From: Hygrophila difformis
Lineage: Eukaryota; Streptophyta; Magnoliopsida; Lamiales; Acanthaceae
Length of the DNA: 64,000 bases
NCBI GenBank assembly: GCA_030278955.1
Contig: JAOANR010000014.1
Location: 36,221,453-36,285,452 of the forward strand
Direction of reading: 5' to 3'
This document shows, piece by piece, positions 54,400-64,000 of the stretch. A program made the translations under genes and the position numbers. Position 1 is the first letter of the stretch; the number at the start of each line of letters is the position of its first letter. The notes under the pieces were generated by a model, which saw only the letters and a list, made by a program, of their open reading frames with translations, made no database searches and was not told the DNA's origin.

Positions 54400-55419
54400 A
54401 TTGAGTGAGTTCTTGAGTGTTCTGGGGTAGATCGATTTATCCAAAATCGCCACGGACGGATCTACGCAACACGTTCTTCTTCTCCTTTGGCTACGAACGT
54501 GTTTGCAAGTAAAGATCCGTAAGTTAGAAGGTTGATTATGATCTTAAAGCAATAAGGAAACTTGATTGACACCTTACCAACAATCCAATGCCTGCAAATC
54601 CTTGATCTACACACCACCTCGGTAGGATTTGGTTGCCGGAAAGTTCGCCGGAAGTTCGCCGGAAAGGTGTTTGGCCTTGGGAGAGTTTGGGAGAGTTTTG
54701 GAGGAAGCTTGGGGTGTTAATGACTGAAAATGGAGTGTTATGGACAACTAATGACGTCCAAAAGATGCCTCCCTCGTGATCAAGCAAGATTCTCGCGTTG
54801 GGGTCAAGGAATATGGCAAGAAAGTCGCCAAAACGCGACAATGGCTGCTGTCAGGACTCCCACGCGGGGTTGGCGCGCGAATCGGCCAAAAGCCGCGCCG
54901 GGTGCGCGCCACTCTCGCCTGGACTTCGGTCCGGGCGGGGTCGTGCGATCCGTCGTGCTTTTCCTCCTCTCTTTCGGACTTCTATCCTCCTACGGTTTCG
55001 GGCTTGATTTTTCGGGTCATTCTCGGGTCATGAATTCTTATTTTAAGTTTATCTCGACTCAAATGAATTTCATGTTAAAATCTTAAGTCCGTCGGTCTCG
55101 GTTTCGTCGGCTTTCAATTCGTCGTCTTTTGATTCCCGTGCAATAACTTGTATCATTAAATTTCTTTCGACTTCACGGGTTCTTGGAATTAAAATTCTTT
55201 TCCTTCATGAACTTAACTCCAATTATTTTTACTCAATTCATGGAATGTCTTGGGCTTCCTTTCCCTCTTTTATTCCATTTTGAATTTAAATCTATCGGCG
55301 TTTCGTTTCCGAGCAATAATTTATTGTGATAAATTATTTTCTTCTTCTCGGATATATTTCGACATTGATCGGAATAAATTTTATTCCCTTGGACGTTGAT
55401 AAAAATCTGGGGTATTACA

Positions 55420-55432
55420 TCCTCCCCCCCTT
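55420..55432 (-). other. Polypurine tract of element B
   Basis: AAGGGGGGGAGGA on the minus strand abuts the 3' LTR. Confidence 0.8.
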
Positions 55433-55599
55433 AAGAATCAACTTCGTCCTCGAAGTTGTGCTTCGGCTTTTCTCGCGCGAAGAGTTATGGTCCTTTTTGT
55501 TTACTATTTGCGATATTGTGTTATTGAATTATTGTTCGATTGTTGATCATCGTTTGTTGTTTGATTATTGTTTGACTGAACCCAGAATTGAAATTTCCG

Positions 55600-55655
55600 A
55601 GTTGCCTACGTACCCTGTGAAGGGATCAAGTCATTACGTAGTTCAAAACAATTTG
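55600..55655 (-). other. Conserved CTACGT/ACGTAG hairpin in element B 3' region
   Basis: CTACGTA and TACGTAG arms flank a TTGATCCCTTCAC core, matching element C at 12068-12120. Confidence 0.5.
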
Positions 55656-55680
55656 AATTTGGTTTTCCTCGGGTGTTACA

Positions 55681-55693
55681 TCCTCCCCCCCCT
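55681..55693 (-). other. Inner polypurine tract with LTR-like start
   Basis: A second G-rich purine run on the minus strand is followed by TGTAACACCCGAGG, about 260 bp before the true 3' LTR and right after pol. Confidence 0.65.
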
Positions 55694-55704
55694 TAAGAAT
55701 ACAG

Positions 55705-58700
55705 TTATGTTCCCATAACTGTGGTCCGGTCGTTTTGGAAGAGGGTAGGGTAACGTTGCCGCATGTTGGCTTCCAATTCCCAGGTTGCCGTCTCCATTTC
55801 GTGGTTGGACCACAAGACCTTGACCATCCTTACAGTTTTATTCCTTGTCACCCTCTCCTTGTGGTCAAGTATTTTCACCGGGGTTTCTTCATAGGTTAAG
55901 TCATCATCCAGTTCGATTACGTCCGGTTGGAGTACATGCGATGCGTCGGGCACATACTTCCTTAGTTGGGAGACGTGAAACACGTTGTGGACGCGTGCTA
56001 GTTGAGGCGGCAGTGCTAGCCGGTACGCTAGATTCCCCACTCTCTCGAGGATCTCATACGGCCCTATGTATCGTGGGCTCAGTTTCCCTCGCTTGCCAAA
56101 GCGCATTACGCCTTTTATCGGTGAGACCTTCAGCATGACCTTGTCACCGACTTGAAATTCCAAGTCATGCCGTCTCACGTTCGCATAACTCTTTTGCCGG
56201 TCCTGAGCGGCTCTCATCTTCCCCTGGATAACCTTAACTTGCTGAGCCATGTCCTCCACCAGTTGTGGTCCTACTGTCATTACTCGATCGTTCTCTTCCC
56301 AACTCAATGGGCTCCGGCATCTTCGTCCATATAGTGCCTCGAAGGGCGCCATGCCGATGCTCGCATGGTAACTGTTGTTATAGGAGAACTCGATCAATGG
56401 TAAATGGTGCTCCCAACTTCCCTTGAATTCCAACACACAAGCCCTCAACATGTCCTCCAGCGTCTGTATAGTTCGCTCCGTCTGTCCATCCGTCATAGGG
56501 TGGAACGCCGTACTCATCTTTATCTGTGTCCCCAGAGCTGCTTGCAGCTTGGTCCAAAACTGGGAGACGAATCTGCTATCCCTATCCGAGATGATATCAT
56601 GCGGCACCCCGTGCCGGCGCACCACATTGTCTTCGTACGCTCTTGCTAGTTGGTCCATTGTCCAAGTGTCCTTCATCGGGATGAAGATGGCGGCCTTCGT
56701 TAACCTATCCACGATCACCCAGATCTTATTCATTCCTTTTGGCGAACGTGGTAACCCTGAAACGAAATCCATAGAGATACTATCCCACTTCCAGCTTGGG
56801 ATCTCCAATGGTTGCATTAATCCTAAGGGTTTTTGCCGTACTGCCTTGATCTTCTGGCAGGTAAGGCACCTTGCCACGAATTCGGCCACCTCTCTCTTCA
56901 TGTTTGGCCACCAATAATTTTTCTTCAAGTCCTTGTATAGCTTATCCCCTCCGGGGTGGACCGAGTAGGGGGTGCTATGTCCTTCCTCCATCACCTTCTT
57001 CTTCAGATCTACGGATTCCCGCGGTATACACCATCTTCCCCTGAAGCGGATGCTCCCGTCCTCATGAATCTGGAAATCTACTGTCTTTCCTTCGGCAATG
57101 CTTCTCCTTATTTCCTTCATCTGTTCGTCACTCGACTGGGCGAGTCGTATTTCTTCGTATATGGTAGGGCTTACTACCATTGCGTTGACGACCTCGGTTA
57201 CCGTACCGGGATGCACCAGTTCCAGGCTTAATTTCGGCAAATCTCTGTACAACTCGGCCGGTATCACCAGTGAGTTCGCGACGTGTTGCGCCTTCCGACT
57301 CAAGGCGTCGGCCACGACGTTGGCCTTGCCCTCGTGATACGCAACTTCTAGGTCGTAATCTTTGATCAGTTCCAACCATCTCCTCTGCCTCAAGTTCAGT
57401 TCTCTTTGCGTGAATATGTACTTGAGGCTCTTATGGTCGGTGAACATCCGACACTTCCGCCCATAGAGATAGTGTCTCCAGATTTTCAGGGCAAACACGA
57501 CCGCGGCCAGTTCCAGGTCGTGCGTCGGGTAGTTTTGCTCGTGCGGTTTCAGTTGTCGTGATGCGTACGCTATGACCTTTTGATCCTGCATCAGTACGCA
57601 TCCCAGTCCTTCTCTCGAGGCGTCGCTATACACCTCGAAGTCTCCATGCTCTGATGGTAGCGCCAACACCGGCGCCGTGGTAAGTCGTTTCTTCAGTTCC
57701 TGGAACGCGGCTTCGCACTCGCCCGTCCAGTCATACTTCACCCCCTTCTTTAGCAGTTGCGTCAATGGGCGGGCGATTTTGGAGAAGTCTGGGACAAATC
57801 GCCTGTAGTAGCCCGCCAGTCCGAGAAAACTTCTTATCTCCGTTGGGCTCTTCGGTGGTACCCACTCGGTTACAGCCGAGATCTTTGCCGGGTCCACCGC
57901 CACTCCGCTGGCGGATACGATATGCCCAAGGAATGTTACTTCCCTCAGCCAGAAGTCGCATTTGGACAACTTCCCATATAGCTGATTTTCTCGGAGGATC
58001 CTCAGCACTTTATGCAAGTGCTCGGAATGTTCCTCCCCGTCCCTTGAGTAGACCAAGATGTCGTCTATGAATACCACAACGCATTTATCTAATAGTCCTC
58101 GGAACACGTTGTTCATGAGGTTCATGAACATCGCCGGGGCATTCGTCAATCCAAATGACAGTACTGTGAATTCGTAGTGCCCATAGCGAGTCCTGAACAC
58201 TGTCTTCGGGATGTCCTTCTCAGCAATTCGCATCTGATGATATCCCGAACGCAGGTCGATCTTGGAGAACACAGTAGCTCCCTTCAGCTGGTCAAATAGA
58301 TCCTCGATTCTGGGCAACGGGTACTTGTTCTTGATAGTGACTTGATTAAGTCCTCTATAGTCGATACACAGTCTCAGACTCCCATCCTTCTTTTTGACGA
58401 ACAAGACCGGTGCTCCCCATGGAGACGTACTCGGTCGAATATATCCCTTTTCCAGCAATTCTTCGAGCTGTTCCTTTAGTTCCTTCATCTCCGGCGGTGC
58501 CATGCGGTAAGGAGCCTTTGATACCGGTTCCGTTCCCGGGATGAGATCTATGGTGAACTCGAGATCCCTCTCAGGGGGCATGCCAGGAACGTCATCTGGA
58601 AACACATCCGGGTACTCTCTCACCACCGGAATGTTGTCTATCTTTACTCCTTCAGACTCGAGGTTGTGAACGTAGCATGCGTATAGCGTGTGGCCCTTAC

Positions 58701-60380
58701 GCATTAGGCTACCTAACTCTAGGACGTTGACTATCTTGTTAGATTTCTTAGGGGGTTGAGAGTAGAAGATGACTCTTTTTCCCCTACTTTTTGACAACGT
58801 GATCTTTTGCTTTTGACACTCGATCACGGCCTTATACCGGGTTAGCCAATCCATTCCTAGTATGACGTCAAAGTCTCTGACGTTGAACTCTACCAAGTTT
58901 GCGAAAAACTCTACGTTCTTTATCACTATGGGTATTCCATTGTAGCGTTTAGAGCAGGTTATTACTTCTCCAGAGGGCAGTTGGATGCTTAAGCTAATCA
59001 TCTCGCACTTAGGTAGATCTAGTTCAGTTACGACTCTCGAAGATAAAATCGAACAACTGGCTCCGGAATCAAATAAGACTCTAAGTGGAGTACTTAGGAC
59101 ATGGAAAGTACCTGTCATCACGTCACCATGCTCGGGTATGTCAGCCTGGTTGATCACGTTCAACCTCCCCATCGGCCTCCCTTGATTGGCTGGCTGGTTT
59201 TGATTTGGGTTCGCGTTTTGCTGCTGGTTCGGAGGGCGCTGGTTCGGATTTGGGGGAGGCCGATATCCTTGATTGTTGCCATTCCTACCCCCCTGGTTGA
59301 ACGGCTTGTTAGGTCCAATGACCAAGTCTTCTCTTTTCGTGATGTTCTCGAGTCGGGTTCGACATTCCTCCCTCCGATGGCCAATTCGGCCGCACCGGAA
59401 GCACTCGCCCATCTGAGGACATTTCCTCACCAGGTGCGGCCTGCCACACCTTGGGCACGGCGGCATTCGTCCTCCTTGGTTGACATTCCGACCATAGTTG
59501 TTTTGAGCATTCCCGTTCGGCCCTCGCCGAAAGTTGTTCCCGCCAATAGTGTTGCTCGCCCGGTTATCGCTGTTCCTTTTGTCTGGGCCTTGCGCCCCTC
59601 GGCTAGATTCCCCTGTAGCCTTCCTCTTTAGCTGTTGCACTCGTGCTACTGCTACTGCCCGATCGTAGACAGATTGCAAGTCCGGGTAATAAACTCCAGT
59701 AATCACCTCTCGAATCGACAAGTTCAATCCCATTTCGAACTTTTGCGCCTTCTCCCCGTCAGTAGGTACCATCCTGGGCGCAAATCTCACCAATTCCTTA
59801 AACCGTGCATAGTATTCTTGAACAGATTTCTCTCCCTGCTTCAGGGATGAGAACTCCTCGTACAGTGCTGCCTTAGTACTCATCGGGTAGAAGCGCTCCC
59901 GGAGTAACTCCATGAACTCGTTCCACGAGTAAGGTTCGTCATCCTCTGCCAGCTTCCCTTGGGTACCTGCCACCAGTCGTCGGCCTCGCCACCCAGATAG
60001 TACGAGGCCACATGAACCTTCTCCCCCTCCGGGCATCTCACCGCCTTTAGCAATTTGTCGAAGGTTCTCAACCATTCTTCCAACTTAGCGGGGTCTTCCT
60101 CCCCGACGTAATGAGAAGGTCGGTAGGGGTTCACCGCAGCCAAGTAGTTGATCCTCGCTTCCGGTGGTGGCGCCGCGGCAGCTCCACCCTGGTTAACGTA
60201 AGCATTACCCAGTGCGACTAGTAATTCCTCCACATTTTTCAGTCGCCCTTCCGTAGGGTTGGGCATTGGTCCTGCCGGGTTTGGCACCTCCGCGTTAGGT
60301 GCCTGCTCATTGGGTTGTCCCGGCGTGCCGTGGGTGTTGGGGGTGGCAGGGAATTTCCTTGGTCGTCCTCGAGGCGCCAT
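55705..60380 (-). CDS. Element B gag-pol-chromodomain polyprotein (one frameshift)
   Basis: Gag starts at 60380 (MAPRGRPRK), in a frame that is left near 59960. From there the remaining frame is open for about 1,415 codons to 55705, consistent with loss of one base or gain of two. Order, with positions: capsid core ([12 protein letters not shown], about 59920); two zinc knuckles (about 59455-59360); protease LFDSGAS (about 59070); RT with DYRGLNQV and FIDDILVYS (about 58065); RNase H with VYSDAS and FTDHKS (about 57625, 57440); integrase with an HHCC finger (about 56980-56860), catalytic Asp, Asp and Glu (about 56770, 56585, 56478) and GPYE (about 56060); and a chromodomain ending at TWELE (about 55785). 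The total matches a full Tekay-type chromovirus. The chromodomain is thought to guide integration into heterochromatin. Confidence 0.93.
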
Positions 60381-60444
60381 CTGTTGCAAGAACAAGTGAT
60401 TTAGATTTTTAAGGAAAATGTGGTTCAAGTCCTCTCCATGAGCA
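60381..60444 (-). promoter_or_regulatory. Leader segment with splice-acceptor match before gag
   Basis: GTTCTTGCAACAG directly precedes the gag ATG; element D has GGTTTTTCAG in the same place. The leader ORF stops at 60445. Confidence 0.4.
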
Positions 60445-60666
60445 TCAACAAGTTCCTTTTAGAAATAGATTTTGTGTAGTGAGGTTTTGGATTTGGTCTT
60501 CGAGTTGATTTATGCGGTGGTGGTCCGCCTCTCTTAAGTTTCCCATATGGTGCAGATTTGCCTCCAATTGGGCCATACGATGTTCCATTTGTTGTATGGT
60601 TTGTTGGGAGTCAAAGTGAGCGTTCATCATTTTGACCATTAAGTTCATCATGTCTTGGTTAGCCAT
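60445..60666 (-). CDS. Leader ORF of element B, coiled-coil protein of unknown function
   Basis: A 73-codon frame between primer site and gag. About 55 N-terminal residues match the leader ORF of element C (MA[SN]QDMM start, QQTIQQM, LEANLHxMG), and the upstream word TTGCGCTAG is shared. Predicted coiled coil throughout; hydrophobic M/L positions are kept while other residues change. It lacks the acidic Pro-rich tail of the C version. It may act alone or be joined to gag by splicing. Not recognised as a known family. Confidence 0.55.
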   Translation of the reverse strand: MANQDMMNLMVKMMNAHFDSQQTIQQMEHRMAQLEANLHHMGNLREADHHRINQLEDQIQNLTTQNLFLKGTC

Positions 60667-61030
60667 CTAGCGCAAGAAAAGATCTAGGTTACAACATAAC
60701 GCTCTAGGTTCTCTAAGGTATAGAAATGCAATATGCACATGTAGTGATGATCCCCCCCGAAAAAAAAAATTTTTATGCGTACATTTATTTATCCATGGGT
60801 TTTAAAAGTAAATTTATTCCATGGATAGACTAAAATAAGGATAAAAGGTTTGGGCCGCTATATTGGGCCGAAAGAAATAAATTATTTGGGCTTTAACTTC
60901 AAAATAATAATTGGGCTCTTTGAAATATACTACTAGTTTAGAAATGATAACTTTAAAAATAATAATACTTGAAAATAATAGTTTAAAAATATTACGGGTT
61001 CTTTAAAATAGTAGTTTTAAAATATTCCGG
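60667..61030 (-). other. Element B untranslated leader
   Basis: AT-rich; homologous to the leader of element C (about 7165-7330). No gene. Confidence 0.5.
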
Positions 61031-61044
61031 GCTCTCTGATACCA
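61031..61044 (-). other. Primer-binding site of element B (tRNA-iMet)
   Basis: TGGTATCAGAGAGC on the minus strand, 3 nt inside the 5' LTR boundary at 61048. Confidence 0.85.
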
Positions 61045-61047
61045 CTC

Positions 61048-64000
61048 TGTAACACCCCGGATTTGGTAACCCAGGCCGGGATGTCACCGCCACACCTCCC
61101 TAGCAAGACACGGTTTCTCCGAGCTCACTAAAGAGATGCAAGGCTATGGTTTTCAGAATTTAAAATATTCAAGTAGCCCATTCATAGATAATTTAAAAAT
61201 ACTACATCAGAGTTGCAGCGAGAATATATAAAGTACGCAGCGGAAGTAAAGTGTATGCAGCGGAATTTGAAATATAGGGCCGACATGGCCAAACCACGGG
61301 TTAAACAGACCCGTTCATGCAAGTCATGTAAAATAAATAATTAAGTATCCAAAATGATCCCCCAATGAGTGATCATGCTCCGTACTCTGTAACAGAAAAA
61401 AAAAATGAACAACGGTTTTTATCAGTATTATAAAATACTGAGTAAGTCAATCCTTACATAGCAATAAAGGGGTTAGATTTTTAGTAATTAAGATAAAACT
61501 TTTTGCCATGCATAAAAACATTTTATAAAAAAATGCGAAGATAATGCATACTTTAAAGACACATTTAATTTCATAATTTAAAACTTAAGCATGGGCAATT
61601 ATTTAAGACATGATTTAAAAACATGATTAATGCCGTAAGTAAGTAAATAAAAATTTGAGCTTTTAAAATTCTCACCGATACGCCACCATCAAAACAATAT
61701 TTAATTTAGCCGGCAATCCGGCGGCCGCAGCCAATTTCATAAATCTGAGCTTTTTAATATATTTCCCGTTACGCCATCATCTCAACAATAGATAGCCGGT
61801 GATCCGGCGGCCGCAGCCAATATCGATAGTAACAGTTAGCCGGTGATCCGGCGGCCGCAGCCAATAGTAACAGTTAGCCGGTGATCCGGCGGCCTCATCC
61901 AATTTCATAAGTAACATGTCATTTTAGCCGGTGATCCGGCGGCCGCAGCCGATACGCCATACCCAGTACCACTCCGTCGAGCCTCGAGTAACCCATACGG
62001 ATACACTCGAGAGGGTAGGCCGTTGGTCTCTTGTGACCAAATACGCCATATCCAGTACCGCTCCGTCGAGCCTCGAGTAACCCATACGGATACACTCGAG
62101 AGGATAGGCCCAAAATAATAAGATGCCGTTTTGGCGATCTTTCGCGCGTGATAATCATTGCCGTTTTGGCACAAAATGAACAATTAGGAGGGCACCCTGC
62201 AGAGCACTCACCCCCTGATTTTATGTAACCGATATTGTTTCAACTTTAGTGTAACGGGATTTTCAAAAATATAGCTTTATCGTATCACAAGATTTCGATC
62301 GTTGTTTAAAAGTTTCAAAATTTCACAAGTTAAAATCGATCGATGTCACAGTTTACGCCTTTTCAGTTTAAAAATCCATTTCTTAGGCGATTGATCTGAA
62401 ATTTTCACAGTAGCTCAAAAACATCCCAATGAACAACTTTCATGTTTTGAGTTTTTCGGAAAAATGATAGGAAGCATGTCAAAAATCAAGTTTTCTACTC
62501 AAATAGTATGCTGTTAGGATTCAGGTTTGACAACTTTCAAAGATTTGACTTTTTATCATATCAAATGATCTCCAAAAATTCTGAAATTTCATATGCATAT
62601 ACTAGACATGATTATATGCAACTTTTGTTTAGAGCTCAAAGATTCGATCGGACTAGAAATGATAGAAATATGCTCATCAAGTTCGGTTAAGAAAACTGTC
62701 AACCTTTGAAAATTCTTTAAAACGCAGAATATGTCCGACTTGATTTGGGGTATCAAAACTTAATGAAAATGCATGAAATTTTACAGAGGTATTCAAGACT
62801 CATAGATCTACAACTTTTGTTTAGATCATGAAGATTGGTTCGGACTAGAAATGATAGAAATAAGTTCATCAAGTTCGGTTATGAAATCTGTCAATTTTTG
62901 AAAATTCTTAAAAACGCAGAATATGTCCGACTTGATTTGGGGTATCAAAACTTGATGAAAAATTCTGAAATTTTTACACAATATAGCTTAAGATCTTAGG
63001 ATCAAAATCTTAGTTTTGAGTTTTCAGGTTTGAACGCTCGAAGTAAGAGTTTTGCTCGGATTTCAGAAAATACGTAGATTGGGGTTTTTAGGTTTGATTT
63101 CAACGTTTCGTTTAAGATCCAATGTTTCGGATGTCTTTAAACCACCCATATTGATATGTAAGTTATTAACTTACATTGAGTGAGTTCTTGAGTGTTCTGG
63201 GGTTGATCGATTTATCCAAAATCGCCACGGACGGATCTACGCAACACGTTCTTCTTCTCCTTTGGCTACGAACGTGTTTGCAAGTAAAGATCCGTAAGTT
63301 AGAAGGTTGATTATGATCTTAAAGCAATAAGGAAACTTGATTGACACCTTACCAACAATCCAATGCCTGCAAATCCTTGATCTACACACCACCTCGGTAG
63401 GATTTGGTTGCCGGAAAGTTCGCCGGAAGTTCGCCGGAAAGGTGTTTGGCCTTGGGAGAGTTTGGGAGAGTTTTGGAGGAAGCTTGGGGTGTTAATGACT
63501 AAAAATGGAGTGTTATGGACAACTAATGACGTCCAAAAGATGCCTCCCTCGTGATCAAGCAAGATTCTCGCGTTGGGGTCAAGGAATATGGCAAGAAAGT
63601 CGCCAAAACGCGACAATGGCTGCTGTCAGGACTCCCACGCGGGGTTGGCGCGCGAATCGGCCAAAAGCCGCGCCGGGTGCGCGCCACTCTCGCCTGGACT
63701 TCGGTCCGGGCGGGGTCGTGCGATCCGTCGTGTTTTTCCTCCTCTCTTTCGGACTTCTATCCTCCTACGGTTTCGGGCTTGATTTTTCGGGTCATTCTCG
63801 GGTCATGAATTCTTATTTTAAGTTTATCTCGACTCAAATGAATTTCATGTTAAAATCTTAAGTCCGTCGGTCTCGGTTTCGTCGGCTTTCAATTCGTCGT
63901 CTTTTGATTCCCGTGCAATAACTTGTATCATTAAATTTCTTTCGACTTCACGGGTTCTTGGAATTAAAATTCTTTTCCTTCATGAACTTAACTCCAATTA
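61048..64000 (-). mobile_element. Element B 5' LTR (truncated by window edge)
   Basis: Nearly identical to 52274-55419. About 190 bp of its outer end, and the flanking duplication, lie beyond the window. Confidence 0.94.
61387..63174 (-). other. Putative intron inside element B 5' LTR
   Basis: Same donor, hairpin, branch match and acceptor as in the 3' LTR copy (52613-54399). Confidence 0.5.

Larger units (their letters stand above)
52274..55419 (-). mobile_element. Element B 3' LTR
   Basis: 3146 bp. Minus-strand limits are TGTAATACCCC and GGGGTGTTACA. It contains five AGCCGGTGATCCGGCGGCC-type boxes (52936-53180), a duplicated CCGTCGAGCCTCGAGTAACC block (53200-53330) and a repeat of about 190-bp period at 53740-54220. 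Frames inside it follow these repeats. Confidence 0.95.
52274..64000 (-). mobile_element. Element B: young, near-intact chromovirus (Tekay-like), right end cut by window
   Basis: The minus-strand element has its 3' LTR at 52274-55419 and its 5' LTR from 61048 to beyond the window. It has a tRNA-iMet primer site, a leader ORF, gag-pol with chromodomain and a G-rich polypurine tract. The shared LTR sequence (about 2.95 kb) shows only about ten differences by eye, so the insertion is recent. A 1-nt frameshift in gag is the only coding lesion noticed. It is the only plausible source of enzymes for family B/C relatives in this window. Confidence 0.93.

Overview
This is repeat-dense nuclear DNA from a flowering plant, most likely a eudicot. 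The evidence is layered Ty3/gypsy chromovirus elements with tRNA-iMet primer sites, Helitron and SINE remnants, a Stowaway MITE and a decayed endogenous pararetrovirus. I see no intact single-copy host gene, rRNA or tRNA. Almost every long reading frame belongs to a transposable element or a viral relic, so a heterochromatic setting is likely.

Layout. 1-412: end of a copia-type gag. 417-4548: a 5' LTR (family A), its primer site and internal remnant. 4554-14841: a complete non-autonomous element (family C) with 2.6-kb LTRs, a perfect ACTAC target duplication, a small leader ORF, a captured antisense gene and an internally deleted pol. 14991-15162: a SINE with an 11-bp duplication. 15.65-17.17 kb: Helitron-like units split by an inverted-repeat element. 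17470-28144: an old element (family D, TAGAT duplication) that keeps its 5' LTR, a broken gag-pol and only about 15 bp of its 3' LTR. A solo D LTR (21049-24701, GAACA duplication) is inserted in it in opposite orientation. 28302-34880: a solo family-B LTR on the minus strand, split by a solo family-A LTR (29988-33325, GAATC duplication). 36.7-40.4 kb: Helitron helicase relics and a Helitron 3' end, interrupted by a polyadenylated retroposon with a 16-bp duplication. 42770-50532: a unit with terminal inverted repeats and a 9-bp duplication, as expected of a Mutator-like element, enclosing an almost full-length, decayed caulimovirid genome on the minus strand. 51.5-52.3 kb: tandem Helitron-like units. 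52274-64000: a young, near-intact family-B chromovirus on the minus strand whose outer LTR is cut by the window edge.

The most interesting points are these. (1) A pararetrovirus genome lies inside Mutator-type termini and keeps a 35S-like promoter with an as-1 element. (2) All LTR families here carry a putative intron wholly inside the LTR: a GTAAG donor, a hairpin whose stem changes by compensation between families, a CTGAY branch site in its 3' arm, and a pyrimidine-rich acceptor. (3) Family C has replaced gag and part of pol with an antisense gene resembling the 'putative plant transposon protein' family, apparently with its own 5' UTR intron. (4) Families B and C share a small coiled-coil leader ORF upstream of gag. 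(5) Both also share a duplicated polypurine tract next to a vestigial LTR start and a conserved CTACGT/ACGTAG hairpin.

The reading is by eye. Domain names rest on motif recognition, and identities and ages are rough.
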